A DNA stretch of 56,172 nucleotides from an uncultured Corynebacterium sp. Its GTDB lineage: Bacteria; Actinomycetota; Actinomycetes; Mycobacteriales; Mycobacteriaceae. The notes beneath the pieces were generated by a model. It was not told the origin of the DNA. It saw only the letters and a list, made by a program, of their open reading frames with translations, and made no database searches. The translations under genes and the position numbers were made by a program. Where the stretch lies: NCBI RefSeq assembly GCF_946221935.1, contig NZ_CAMIGN010000017.1, forward strand, positions 1-56,172. Direction: 5' to 3'. Shown one piece after another: positions 1 to 8,774 of the stretch. Within the stretch, counting starts at the first letter, position 1; the number at the start of each line of letters is the position of its first letter.

Positions 1-3000
1 TCTTTTCGACGCCGCGTTCCAGCCCTGCATCACCTCCCAGCAGGTACTCGGCCATGCCAGTGGGCATAAAACTCACCCAGGCATCCTTGGCTCCGGCCTG
101 TCCGGCACCAGTAGTGAGAACCTCCCCGGTGCTGAGCAGCTCATCTAAATCCCCCGGCTGATAGTCCGGAATGCGAGCTGGAAGCACCAGCGTTTCCCAT
201 GCACTGGCGGGAATTGGCACCCCGGCAAGTTGTTCGAGCACGCTGAGGAGCTCCTCGCGCTGCATGTGCCCCAATCCATGCCAATCAGTCAGGAACTGAG
301 CATAGGTCTGCTGCGTTACGGGTTCCAGCGCTCCGCGGGCAGCGGCCAAGGTCGCTGAACGCAGACGGCGCAGCATCCCTGTGTCCACGTATTGCATCTC
401 GGACTGGGCATCTGCCTCTGCGCCACTTGGCGAGACGGAACCGGTGGCGTCCTCGAGAAACACAAAGTGCCCCGAGCTCAATCGACGCTGCTGTGCTCCC
501 TTAGTATTTTGCGTCCATTTCGTAAGCAGTGCATCGGCCGTTGCGCGTCCCAGGCCAAACTCCGCTGCAGCCTCTGAGGCAGTAGTAGGTCCGCGGTTCT
601 TCATCCACCGCAGCAATAATTGGTCAATGGCATTATCCACCTGATCAACCTGCTCAGCGGCGATGGCAACTCCCGGTGGAACTGGCACTCCCAGCCCATC
701 GCGCAGCAGCGCCATGTCCTCGACAGCAGCCAATTTGGCCTGACCGCCGAAGTTGACCTCCATCAGGCGAGTCGGAATCAATTCGCGCAGTTGATTGAGG
801 CTATCCTCCACTGTCCCCGCCCACGGCTCAAGGCGCTCACACACGCCCTCGGTGCTCAGCGGGCCGAGCGCACGCAGCATATCCACAGCCTGTTCCACGC
901 TGCCAGCCTTGCGCCCCTCCGCCAGCCACTGAGCGGCGTCCACCACGCGCCGTACCGCAGCCGGGTCTAGGACCATGCCCTCCTCACGGGTGCCCAGTAC
1001 CTTGGCAAGCAACGCGGGATCCACGGCCAGGGCTGCGGCCCGTTCTGCAGAATCGCCCTCATAAATAAAGGCGCTGGTATAGGTGAACAACAGCGACTCC
1101 GCAAAGGCACTTGGCCCCTCGGTTGTGACCTCCGCCAAACGCACACCACGCTGCCCTAGTCCCGCCACCAAGGTCTTCAAGAAATCCAGGTTGTACACGT
1201 CGTATACACACTCCCGCATGGTCTCCACCATCACGGGGAACTCCGGATGCTCGCGGGCAACATCCAACAATTGGGCGGCACGCTGGCGCTGCTGCCACAA
1301 CGGTTGGCGCTTGCCCGGGTTTCGACGCGGCAGCAGCAAAGCCCTGGCTGCACACTCGCGAAAACGCGCGGCAAACAAGGCGGAGGATCCCACCTCCTCC
1401 ATCACATCCGATAGCGTGGCCTCCGTCCGCTCGGAGCCGCCAAAGCCATGTTCGCCGAGCAAAAGCTCCATTCCCGGAGGTTCCTCGGAATACGGCAGGC
1501 GCAGCACCATGCCGTCATCTCCTGCCACTGCCATTGCGTCGATACCTGTGCGGCGGTTCAGCTCTGCACCCAACGCCAGCGCCCAAGGAGCATTCACTCC
1601 CCGACCAAACGGCGTGTGCACCACCACGCGCCAATCACCAATGTCATCGCGGAAGCGCTCGATCAGCACGGTGCGTTCATCCGGGATGATTCCAGCGGTT
1701 TCCTTCTGTTCCTGGTAGTAGGCATCGAGGTTGGCGCGAGTGTGGGCGTCCACAAAATCGGCAGAACGTATATCCCCTAAAGCGTCAGAACCCCAGGTAC
1801 GGCGATTCTCACCGATGGCCATGCCCAGCTCCACCGGGCGGCCTGCGGCATCACCCACCCAAAATGGCAGTCGACCAGTGTGCCCGGCGGCGGGGGCAAC
1901 GATCACCTGGTCGCGGTTAATTTCCAAAATCCGCCAACTGCTCGCCCCCAGGGTGAACACATCGCCCACACGAGATTCGTAGACCATTTCCTCGTCCAGC
2001 TCGCCCACCCGGCGCGCGCCGTCGTTCTCCCCGGCAGCCAGGAAAACCCCGAACATGCCGCGATCCGGGATGGTGCCGCCGCTGGTTACCGCAAGGCGCT
2101 GTGAGCCGGGACGGGCTTCCAGGGTGCCAGCCACAGGGTCGTATACCACGCGGGCTTTTAGGTCAGCGAAGTCAGTAGAGGGATAACGCCCGCTGAGCAT
2201 CTCGACAACCCTATCGAAGGCCTCCCGCGGCAGCGTGGAATAGGGATGAGCGCGGCGTACCACCCGCCACCACTCCTCCACGTCGAGCGCACCTTTTCCG
2301 GCACTCGCCTGCACACTTGCAGCCACGGTCTGCTGCGCCAGCACATCTAGCGCATTATGCACCACGTGCAGTGGCTCCAATTCTCCCTTGAGCAGCCGGT
2401 CAACGACCACCACCGCAGCCTCAGCGTCCTGCTTGTGCAATGGGTAGATCGTCGCGTGGCTGGTCGCTCCCACGTTGTGCCCGGCGCGACCACAGCGCTG
2501 CACTGCCGCAGCCACCGACGGTGGCGCCCCAACCTGTACCACGTGATCCACCAATCCCATATCGATGCCGAGTTCCAAGGAACTCGTCGCCACCACGCAG
2601 CGCAGTTCACCGGACTTCAACGCTGCCTCAATGTCCGCGCGTTCCTCCTTCGACACGGAACCGTGGTGTGCCCGTGCCACGCCTTCACCGCTGATCCCTC
2701 GCACTGCGCCGGACTGTGCCATCAACTGTGCTGGGTCGCGCCGTGTTAAAGCCGCCAGTGCATCGGGATCATGTTCTTTCGCCCACTCCTCGTTGAGAGC
2801 CCCGGTGAGCCGCTCTGCTGCGCGCCGGGAGTTCACAAACACGAGGGCGGAGCGGTTTTCCATCACCTGCTGGTAGATCGCCTTTTGCACATGCGGCCAT
2901 ACGCTCTTTTGCTGCGGTAGCGCGGATTCTTTGTCCACGCCACTGGCCACCCGTGCGCCCGAGCCATTCTGTGTGCTGCCACCCACGCCCTCGCCAATGA

Positions 3001-3877
3001 GGCTGGGGCCAAGCAGTGCCTCATCTATGGGGTCTATGGGTTCCTCTTCTGGCTCTTCTGTTGACGCCCCCTCGTCCGCCACCTCATACTTCGCCAACGC
3101 GATGTCCTCCGCTGCCGGAGGATCTTGAAAATCCTCCACCACGCTGGTTACCTGCACATCCCACGATTTCGGCTGCTCTGGGTTCACCACCGTTACCGGT
3201 CGATCACCGCCGAGGAAACTAGCAACCTTATCCACGGGATTCACCGTCGCCGATAGTCCGATGCGCTGAACTGCCTGACCCGTCAGCATCTCTAAACGTT
3301 CCAATGACAGAGCCAGATGTGTGCCGCGCTTCGTTCCCGCCACGGCATGCACCTCGTCGACGATGACGGTGTCCACATTCGCCAGCGTGGCCGCGGCCTT
3401 GCTTGTCAGCATGAGGTACAGAGATTCGGGGGTGGTCACCAAAATCTCCGGTGGATTGCGCAGCAGCTTAGAGCGTTCCGACTGCGGGGTATCTCCGCTG
3501 CGCACTCCCACCCGTACGGGCGCTACGGTTTCCCCCATCGCGTCTGCCACGCGCGCAATGCCGGCCAGCGGGGCAGCCAGGTTTCGGCTGACGTCTACGC
3601 CCAGTGCTTTCAGCGGGGAAATGTACAGCACCTTGGTGGGACTGGACTTTTCAGGCGTGGGGGCGTCATTAAAAAAAGATCCCCCAGAAAGCTTTGACAG
3701 TGACCAGAGAAAAGCCGCTAGAGTTTTACCGGAACCGGTCGGCGCTACAACCAGCGCATTCTGACCTGCGGAGATAGCCTTCCAGGCTTGGGTTTGCACG
3801 ACCGTCGGCTCGGCGAATACATCCCGGAACCACGCTGCAACGGGGGCATAAAAGGAATCCAGCGGGTCAACAGCCAT
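1..3877 (-). CDS. lhr: Lhr-type ATP-dependent DNA helicase (3' end beyond window)
   Basis: Superfamily 2 helicase of the Lhr (large helicase-related) family, a DNA repair-linked 3'-5' translocase. The first ~1290 residues are visible, from the ATG at 3877; the C-terminus runs off the left edge, and family members are usually about 1500 residues. Visible motifs are Walker A APTGSGKT (about residues 45-52), a DEVH box within VIVDEVHAVAGTKRG, the SAT motif and the QRCGRAGH motif VI. An acidic, low-complexity insert (EEPEEEPIDPIDEALLGP) lies between the two RecA-like domains. The gene diverges from the phosphatase gene at 3912 with only 34 bp between start codons, so the promoters must be compact or overlap. 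No frameshift is seen. The family call is firm. Confidence 0.95.
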   Translation of the reverse strand, partial: MAVDPLDSFYAPVAAWFRDVFAEPTVVQTQAWKAISAGQNALVVAPTGSGKTLAAFLWSLSKLSGGSFFNDAPTPEKSSPTKVLYISPLKALGVDVSRNLAAPLAGIARVADAMGETVAPVRVGVRSGDTPQSERSKLLRNPPEILVTTPESLYLMLTSKAAATLANVDTVIVDEVHAVAGTKRGTHLALSLERLEMLTGQAVQRIGLSATVNPVDKVASFLGGDRPVTVVNPEQPKSWDVQVTSVVEDFQDPPAAEDIALAKYEVADEGASTEEPEEEPIDPIDEALLGPSLIGEGVGGSTQNGSGARVASGVDKESALPQQKSVWPHVQKAIYQQVMENRSALVFVNSRRAAERLTGALNEEWAKEHDPDALAALTRRDPAQLMAQSGAVRGISGEGVARAHHGSVSKEERADIEAALKSGELRCVVATSSLELGIDMGLVDHVVQVGAPPSVAAAVQRCGRAGHNVGATSHATIYPLHKQDAEAAVVVVDRLLKGELEPLHVVHNALDVLAQQTVAASVQASAGKGALDVEEWWRVVRRAHPYSTLPREAFDRVVEMLSGRYPSTDFADLKARVVYDPVAGTLEARPGSQRLAVTSGGTIPDRGMFGVFLAAGENDGARRVGELDEEMVYESRVGDVFTLGASSWRILEINRDQVIVAPAAGHTGRLPFWVGDAAGRPVELGMAIGENRRTWGSDALGDIRSADFVDAHTRANLDAYYQEQKETAGIIPDERTVLIERFRDDIGDWRVVVHTPFGRGVNAPWALALGAELNRRTGIDAMAVAGDDGMVLRLPYSEEPPGMELLLGEHGFGGSERTEATLSDVMEEVGSSALFAARFRECAARALLLPRRNPGKRQPLWQQRQRAAQLLDVAREHPEFPVMVETMRECVYDVYNLDFLKTLVAGLGQRGVRLAEVTTEGPSAFAESLLFTYTSAFIYEGDSAERAAALAVDPALLAKVLGTREEGMVLDPAAVRRVVDAAQWLAEGRKAGSVEQAVDMLRALGPLSTEGVCERLEPWAGTVEDSLNQLRELIPTRLMEVNFGGQAKLAAVEDMALLRDGLGVPVPPGVAIAAEQVDQVDNAIDQLLLRWMKNRGPTTASEAAAEFGLGRATADALLTKWTQNTKGAQQRRLSSGHFVFLEDATGSVSPSGAEADAQSEMQYVDTGMLRRLRSATLAAARGALEPVTQQTYAQFLTDWHGLGHMQREELLSVLEQLAGVPIPASAWETLVLPARIPDYQPGDLDELLSTGEVLTTGAGQAGAKDAWVSFMPTGMAEYLLGGDAGLERGVEK

Positions 3878-3911
3878 GTGACCATTTAAACAGACCGCTA
3901 AAGTAAGAACT

Positions 3912-4676
3912 ATGACGGCTGAACTCAATGATGCGACGCTGGCCCAGAGACTCGCGCAGGGCACCGGGGAAATCCTCAAAGGCGTAAGAAACGTAGGTCT
4001 GCTCCGCGGCACCGAACTCGGGAAAGCGGGCGACGCACTAGCACAGGACTGGATTGCCCGGTCCCTCATCCAGCACCGTCCGAATGATGCGATGTTGTCG
4101 GAAGAGGCCGAAGATGACCTCGCGCGCCTGGACAACTCCCGCGTGTGGATTATCGATCCGCTTGATGGCACCCGCGAGTACGCAGGCGGCCGCCAGGACT
4201 GGGCCGTGCACATCGCCTTGGCAGAAAACGGCGAGATCGTCGAATCCGCCGTAGGTATGCCGGATCTGGGGCGCGTGTTCAGCAGCGCCGAGGTTCGGGC
4301 CGTTCAGGGGCAGCGCACTAACCGTCTAGTCATCAGCCAAAACACCACTCCCGCCATTGCAGAGTTCATCGCCGAAGACTTGGGCATGGAGCTGGTCACC
4401 ATGGGTTCCTGCGGCGCTAAAGCCGTCTCCGTGATCCTGGGAGATAACGACGCTTATGTGCACGCCGGCGGCCAATACGAGTGGGATAACGCCGCTCCTG
4501 TGGGCATTGCACAGGCCGCTGGTCTGCACACCTCCCGCTTGGATGGCACCCCGCTGCGTTATAACTGCGAGTCTCCATACCTGCCGGATCTGGTCATCTC
4601 TCGCCCCGACCGAGCCGACGAAATTCTGGCCTCCGCCGAGAAGTTCCACGAGAAGCACGGAGCTTATTCTCTCTAG
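3912..4676 (+). CDS. cysQ: CysQ-like 3'(2'),5'-bisphosphate nucleotidase / inositol monophosphatase family
   Basis: A 254-residue Mg-dependent phosphatase of the inositol monophosphatase superfamily. Metal-binding motifs are visible: SEEAEDD (63-69), IDPLDGTREY (81-90) and WDNAAP (191-196). The REY after DPLDGT and the overall layout are closest to mycobacterial CysQ. That enzyme hydrolyses 3'-phosphoadenosine 5'-phosphate and related nucleotides from sulfate assimilation, and can also act on inositol phosphates. No signal peptide is present, so it should be cytoplasmic. A histidinol-phosphatase (HisN-type) role is the main alternative and cannot be excluded by motifs alone. No strong Shine-Dalgarno is seen before this ATG. 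Confidence 0.8.
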   Translation: MTAELNDATLAQRLAQGTGEILKGVRNVGLLRGTELGKAGDALAQDWIARSLIQHRPNDAMLSEEAEDDLARLDNSRVWIIDPLDGTREYAGGRQDWAVHIALAENGEIVESAVGMPDLGRVFSSAEVRAVQGQRTNRLVISQNTTPAIAEFIAEDLGMELVTMGSCGAKAVSVILGDNDAYVHAGGQYEWDNAAPVGIAQAAGLHTSRLDGTPLRYNCESPYLPDLVISRPDRADEILASAEKFHEKHGAYSL

Positions 4677-4711
4677 ATGTTTATCCCCCTTAGCCCTTAA
4701 GCTAGGGCGGT

Positions 4712-5638
4712 ATGCTTCCTTTTTCCTTCTTGACGCCCCGCCCGGCCTCCCGCAAAAAACTTCAGCTGGATGCCGATGTGCCAGCCACCTTGCAGGGGCG
4801 CTTCGTCCTGGGCGCTCCAGCTAATAACCCGCAGAAGGAGCTTTCGGAAGAGCACCCCTATCCCCTGGTTTTTATCCACGGCACGACGGATAATTCCTTC
4901 CGGTGGCAGAAGGCTACGACGTACTTTGCAGCCCGTGGCTACTCTGTGTGGGCCTTTAACTACGGCAAGCCGGAAGTCGGCCGTCCCGCTATACCTGGGG
5001 TGTTTGCTGTGAACGATATCGACGAATCCGCCGTAGAGATCGCGGAAACAATCGATTACATCCTGGACGTGACAGGCACCAGCAAGGTGGACCTAGTGGG
5101 ACATTCCCAGGGCGGGCTGCACATTAAGAAGTACATTGCAGAACATGGCGGACACGAGAAGGTGCATCGTGCGGTGGGCATTGCCGCGACCTATCACGGC
5201 ACCACGATGACGGGTATGTCCTCGATCCTGCAGAATCTGGTGGATCGCAACCCGGAGTTCGCGGATCTGGTGGCGGGTAAGGCTGCGGTGCAGCAACTGA
5301 ACCATTCAGAGTTGATCCGCAAGCTCAACGAACTGCCAGATACCCACCCAAACGTTACTTATACGAACATCTACACCTCGAAGGATCTTACGGCCACGCC
5401 GAATTCGACGTCCCAGCTGGAGTCGGTCGACGGAGCCGATGTTGCCGAGGCGGAGGTAGGCGAGGTCTGCGGGTTGTTGCTACCCCCGGGGCATGCGTCG
5501 CTACCTGAAAACGATCACGTCATTGGCCTGGTGGAATGGGGATTGACTCGCGACCAGGGGGATTGCAAGCCTGTGCACGTGGGTTGTAACGGTGGCCAGC
5601 GGTGGAAGTTGGGCTATCGTTTCTTCTATGACAACTAA
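4712..5638 (+). CDS. alpha/beta-hydrolase triacylglycerol lipase, no evident signal peptide
   Basis: A 308-residue lipase-like hydrolase with oxyanion-region FIHGTTDN (about 54-61) and nucleophile elbow GHSQGG (130-135). It is clearly paralogous to the next gene: long stretches align, including the Ser-box surroundings and a C-terminal TATPNSTSQL block. Unlike its partner, the N-terminus (MLPFSFLTPRPASRKKL) has no convincing signal peptide, so it may be intracellular, or its true start or secretion signal has been lost. The last codons overlap the start of the downstream lipase by 11 bp, indicating cotranscription and a tandem duplication. The substrate is presumably an acyl ester; lipid-requiring corynebacteria would benefit from such enzymes, but that is inference. 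Confidence 0.85.
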   Translation: MLPFSFLTPRPASRKKLQLDADVPATLQGRFVLGAPANNPQKELSEEHPYPLVFIHGTTDNSFRWQKATTYFAARGYSVWAFNYGKPEVGRPAIPGVFAVNDIDESAVEIAETIDYILDVTGTSKVDLVGHSQGGLHIKKYIAEHGGHEKVHRAVGIAATYHGTTMTGMSSILQNLVDRNPEFADLVAGKAAVQQLNHSELIRKLNELPDTHPNVTYTNIYTSKDLTATPNSTSQLESVDGADVAEAEVGEVCGLLLPPGHASLPENDHVIGLVEWGLTRDQGDCKPVHVGCNGGQRWKLGYRFFYDN

Positions 5639-6617
5639 GTATCTCGCAGTTGGGCGTATTCGCAGTGCCGCCCGTGCCAGTGTCGCCGCACTGGCTCTCA
5701 CCCTGACTTCCTCTCTTTTCTCTGCCGCGCTCGCTCCTGCCGCTTTGGCCTCCCCTAGTGATGACGCCGCCGTGCCAGATGGGCTCGTAGGTAAGCATGT
5801 GGCAACTACCCCTGTGAACAATGCCCTGTGCGTGCCTTCGCCGGATCATCCAAATCCTGTCGTTTTCATCCACGGCACGTCGGATAACTCCACGCGCTGG
5901 CAGAAGGCCGCCAATGCTCTTACGGAGCAGGGCTTTTGCACCTGGGCTTTCAACTATGGAAAGCGTCAGGATGGCAAGCCGAATCTGCTTGGCCTCTATG
6001 CCACGGAGGATATCGACGATTCCGCCAAGGAGATCGCATCAACCATCGACTACATCTTGTCTGTCACGGGTGCAGAGAAGGTCGATTTGGTTGGGCACTC
6101 TCAGGGCGGACTTCACCTGAAAAAGTACATCGCGGAAAACGGCGGCGGAGAAAAAGTCGACCGTGTGGTCGGCGTAGCTCCGACGTACCACGGCACCACG
6201 TTAAATGGCATGGATAAGACGCTGCGCCCGATCATCGAGCGCAACCCAGAACTCGCGGAATCCGTGGCGGGCAAGGCCGGCGTGCAGCAGCTGATCGGCT
6301 CGGAGGTAATCAACCGGCTGAACGAGAAGCCGGATACTGACAAGCGCGTGCAGTACACCAACCTGTATTCCTCGGCTGATACCACCGCCACCCCGAACAG
6401 CACCTCCCAGCTGAAGTCTGTCGACGGCGCTGACGTGGCCAACGTGGAGATCGGAAAGGCCTGTAACCTTCTGATTCCGCCGGGGCACGCCGCCCTGCCA
6501 CAGAACAACCAGACCATCGGTCTGATTCTGTGGGGTTTAACACGCAAGGCGGGCGACCATAATCCCACTACCAGCGACTGCGCCAACCCGACCAGCAAGT
6601 CGACACTCAAATCCTGA
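5628..6617 (+). CDS. secreted alpha/beta-hydrolase lipase (tandem paralogue)
   Basis: A 329-residue secreted lipase. The ATG at 5628 is chosen because it begins a typical signal peptide: Arg/Lys-containing start, hydrophobic core (ASVAALALTLTSSLFSAAL) and likely cleavage after ALA at residue 41. The oxyanion strand is VVFIHGTSDN and the nucleophile elbow GHSQGG (156-161). Two Cys near residues 68 and 104 and further Cys near the C-terminus could form disulfides outside the cell. It overlaps the preceding paralogue by 11 bp. The likely role is release of fatty acids from host or environmental lipids; the exact substrate is unknown. Confidence 0.9.
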   Translation: MTTKYLAVGRIRSAARASVAALALTLTSSLFSAALAPAALASPSDDAAVPDGLVGKHVATTPVNNALCVPSPDHPNPVVFIHGTSDNSTRWQKAANALTEQGFCTWAFNYGKRQDGKPNLLGLYATEDIDDSAKEIASTIDYILSVTGAEKVDLVGHSQGGLHLKKYIAENGGGEKVDRVVGVAPTYHGTTLNGMDKTLRPIIERNPELAESVAGKAGVQQLIGSEVINRLNEKPDTDKRVQYTNLYSSADTTATPNSTSQLKSVDGADVANVEIGKACNLLIPPGHAALPQNNQTIGLILWGLTRKAGDHNPTTSDCANPTSKSTLKS

Positions 6618-6709
6618 CAGGCTCCGCGCCCCGTGCGTGCCACCTCTGACTGTCCGACGTAGACTATGTGGGACTTTGAATTAGAGCAGGAAAGGCAGGC
6701 GGAGCGTCA

Positions 6710-7531
6710 GTGGATACCCAGCAACAGCCAGGCTCCATCCCCACCCCGTATGAAGATCTGCTCCGGCAGATTTTGGAGACCGGTACTCCCAAGGGAGACC
6801 GAACGGGCACCGGCACCACCAGCCTGTTTGGTCGTCAGCTACGCTACGACCTCTCTGCGGGTTTCCCCCTGATCACCACCAAATCGGTGCACATTAAGTC
6901 CGTGGTTGGCGAGCTGCTGTGGTTCCTCCGGGGTGATTCCAATGTGCGCTGGCTGCAGGAAAACGGCATCCGCATTTGGAATGAATGGGCGGACGAAAAC
7001 GGTGACTTAGGGCCGGTTTATGGCGTGCAGTGGCGCAGCTGGCCCACCCCGAACGGCCAGCACATCGATCAGATCTCGGGGGCTTTGAACATGCTTCAGA
7101 CCAACCCCGACTCCCGCCGCAATATCGTCAGCGCATGGAATGTTTCCGAGCTGAACAACATGGCTCTGCCACCATGCCACCTGTTGTTCCAGCTGTATGT
7201 GGCAGACGGCAAGTTGAGCTGCCAGCTGTATCAGCGCAGCGCGGACATGTTCCTGGGCGTACCTTTCAACATCGCGAGCTACTCGCTGTTAACTCACATG
7301 TTTGCCCAGCAGGCGGGTCTGGAGGTTGGCGAGTTCATCTGGACCGGCGGCGATTGCCACATCTACGACAACCACGTGGAACAGGTAAAGCTGCAGCTTT
7401 CGCGCGATCCTCGCCCGTATCCGCAGCTACAGCTAAACAAGGCGGCGGATATGTTCTCCTACGACTTCTCCGATATCGAGTTCACCGGTTACGACCCGCA
7501 CCCGGTAATCAAGGCAAAGGTGGCCGTATAA
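6710..7531 (+). CDS. thyA: thymidylate synthase
   Basis: ThyA-type thymidylate synthase, 273 residues, which methylates dUMP to dTMP with methylenetetrahydrofolate and yields dihydrofolate. The start is a GTG at 6710, preceded by a purine-rich stretch. The catalytic cysteine lies in ALPPCHLLFQ (Cys156), with the family motifs RTGTGTTSLFG near the N-terminus, CQLYQRSADMFLGVPFNIASY, and the C-terminal FSDIEFTGYDPHPVIKAKVAV. The next gene encodes dihydrofolate reductase and begins on the base after this stop codon, so the two steps of the thymidylate cycle are cotranscribed and probably translationally coupled. Confidence 0.97.
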   Translation: MDTQQQPGSIPTPYEDLLRQILETGTPKGDRTGTGTTSLFGRQLRYDLSAGFPLITTKSVHIKSVVGELLWFLRGDSNVRWLQENGIRIWNEWADENGDLGPVYGVQWRSWPTPNGQHIDQISGALNMLQTNPDSRRNIVSAWNVSELNNMALPPCHLLFQLYVADGKLSCQLYQRSADMFLGVPFNIASYSLLTHMFAQQAGLEVGEFIWTGGDCHIYDNHVEQVKLQLSRDPRPYPQLQLNKAADMFSYDFSDIEFTGYDPHPVIKAKVAV

Positions 7532-8236
7532 ATGACGACTAACGAAAAGCCCCACCGTCCGACTGGCTATGAGCCCGGAGATTACCCGGATCTCACCGCC
7601 GCAGCGGTGAGTTACGCGCTGGAGGCTAAGGGGATTTCCCGCGACCAGGTTGAGATTGGCATGATCTGGGCGCAAACCACCGATGGCGTCATTGGTGATG
7701 GTGCGGACATGCCATGGTATCTGCCAGAGGACTTGAAGCACTTCAAGAACGCTACAAGCGGCTATCCGGTCGTCATGGGGCGCACCTCCTGGGAAGCACT
7801 AGACGATGGCTTCCGTCCACTGCCGGATCGCACGAATTATGTGATCACCCGGCAGGATAACTATGACGCTCCCGGTGGCATTGTCGAACCGTCGATCCCC
7901 AGCGCACTGGCCAACGCCGCCGAGCAGATCCTGAACGAGCTGACGGACAGCGCCGACAAAGGCGAGGGCGCTGACGACCGCACCCCTACAGTGTGGGTGC
8001 TGGGTGGCGGTCAGGTGTACGCCCAGTGCATGCCCGTGGCTGACCGCATCGTCATCACGGAGATTGATATGGAGGCACCCGAACGATTTCAGGTGTATGC
8101 ACCACTGGTTCCGGAAGAGGAATTTGAAGAGTCGGCGCAGGACTGGCAGGAATCGGAAAAGGGCCACCCGGTCGACCAAGAAGTCGATACCGAGCAGCCC
8201 TTGCGCTACCGCTTCTGCACCTGGACGCGACGCTAG
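7532..8236 (+). CDS. folA: dihydrofolate reductase with N-terminal extension
   Basis: Dihydrofolate reductase regenerating tetrahydrofolate after ThyA; the start codon directly abuts the thyA stop. The recognisable core runs from about residue 41 (IGMIWAQTTDGVIG), with MPWYLPEDLKHF (60-71), GRTSWEAL (83-90) and GGGQVYAQ near 159. The 234 residues compare with about 150-170 for most bacterial DHFRs. The surplus is an N-terminal segment of ~40 residues and an internal acidic loop around residues 133-150 (DSADKGEGADD). No alternative start near residue 41 would fit the thyA coupling. The enzymatic call is firm; the role of the extension is unknown. Confidence 0.95.
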   Translation: MTTNEKPHRPTGYEPGDYPDLTAAAVSYALEAKGISRDQVEIGMIWAQTTDGVIGDGADMPWYLPEDLKHFKNATSGYPVVMGRTSWEALDDGFRPLPDRTNYVITRQDNYDAPGGIVEPSIPSALANAAEQILNELTDSADKGEGADDRTPTVWVLGGGQVYAQCMPVADRIVITEIDMEAPERFQVYAPLVPEEEFEESAQDWQESEKGHPVDQEVDTEQPLRYRFCTWTRR

Positions 8237-8250
8237 TCCAGGGCATCAGT

Positions 8251-8373
8251 TCATTCTGTGCCTGCTTCGCGCGGCTTCTGCTCTTGGGTTTTTGCCGCGC
8301 TTTCGCGGATGCTCTTGACGATCGCCTCTGAATCAAGGGTGCCATCCGCTTTGAAGAATCCGACAGATTTTGC
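8251..8373 (-). other. possible C-terminal gene remnant, unrecognised
   Basis: On the minus strand a short stretch reads like real protein (SVGFFKADGTLDSEAIVKSI, then a charged tail ending EAGTE), but no credible start precedes it. Further upstream on this strand the reading frame runs antisense to an MFS remnant. I do not recognise the family. It may be the tail of a gene whose front was deleted when this boundary formed. Confidence 0.25.
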
Positions 8374-8377
8374 CACC

Positions 8378-8740
8378 CCCGACGTCGCGGCACGGTACGG
8401 GGCGCCTGGCACCGTGCTCATTGGGCTCGGCTTGGAAGCCGTCGGCGTCCTTATCCTCGTCCTGCTTATGGTCATCGCCGCGCCGCTGAACCTGTACGGC
8501 TTGGGCCTGGGGTTCGCCTCCGCGCAGCTGACCGGCACGATGCTGCGGGATATTCCCGTCTATGACTCCAGGCAAGCCTCCGCAACGCAAACGACCGTGT
8601 GCCTGGGGCAGTGGTTTAGGCCTTAAGCGTAGGCATAGCCAACGCCGCGCAATGGTCACTCGTAGCCGCTACCGTATTCTTCGCTCTGAGCTTTGTCGGT
8701 GCACTTAGGGTGCTCCGTGCTGCGGGGGGGGGAGAAGGGT
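8378..8740 (+). pseudogene. MFS transporter remnant (C-terminal part, frameshifted)
   Basis: Fragment of a major facilitator superfamily drug exporter of the 14-helix type. The first frame gives a membrane segment (LEAVGVLILVLLMVI), then GLGLGFASAQLTG and DSRQASATQTT, matching the conserved region near helices 11-12 of such exporters. It ends at a stop near 8624. Homology resumes in another frame (SVGIANAA, then LVAATVFFALSFVGALRVLR) to about 8740, just before a run of nine G. There is no start, and the N-terminal ~300 residues are missing. It marks the left boundary of the AT-richer ECF/ABC block. Confidence 0.7.
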
Positions 8741-8774
8741 GCCCCCGCAAACAACGCCAATCTCGGTGCCCGCG

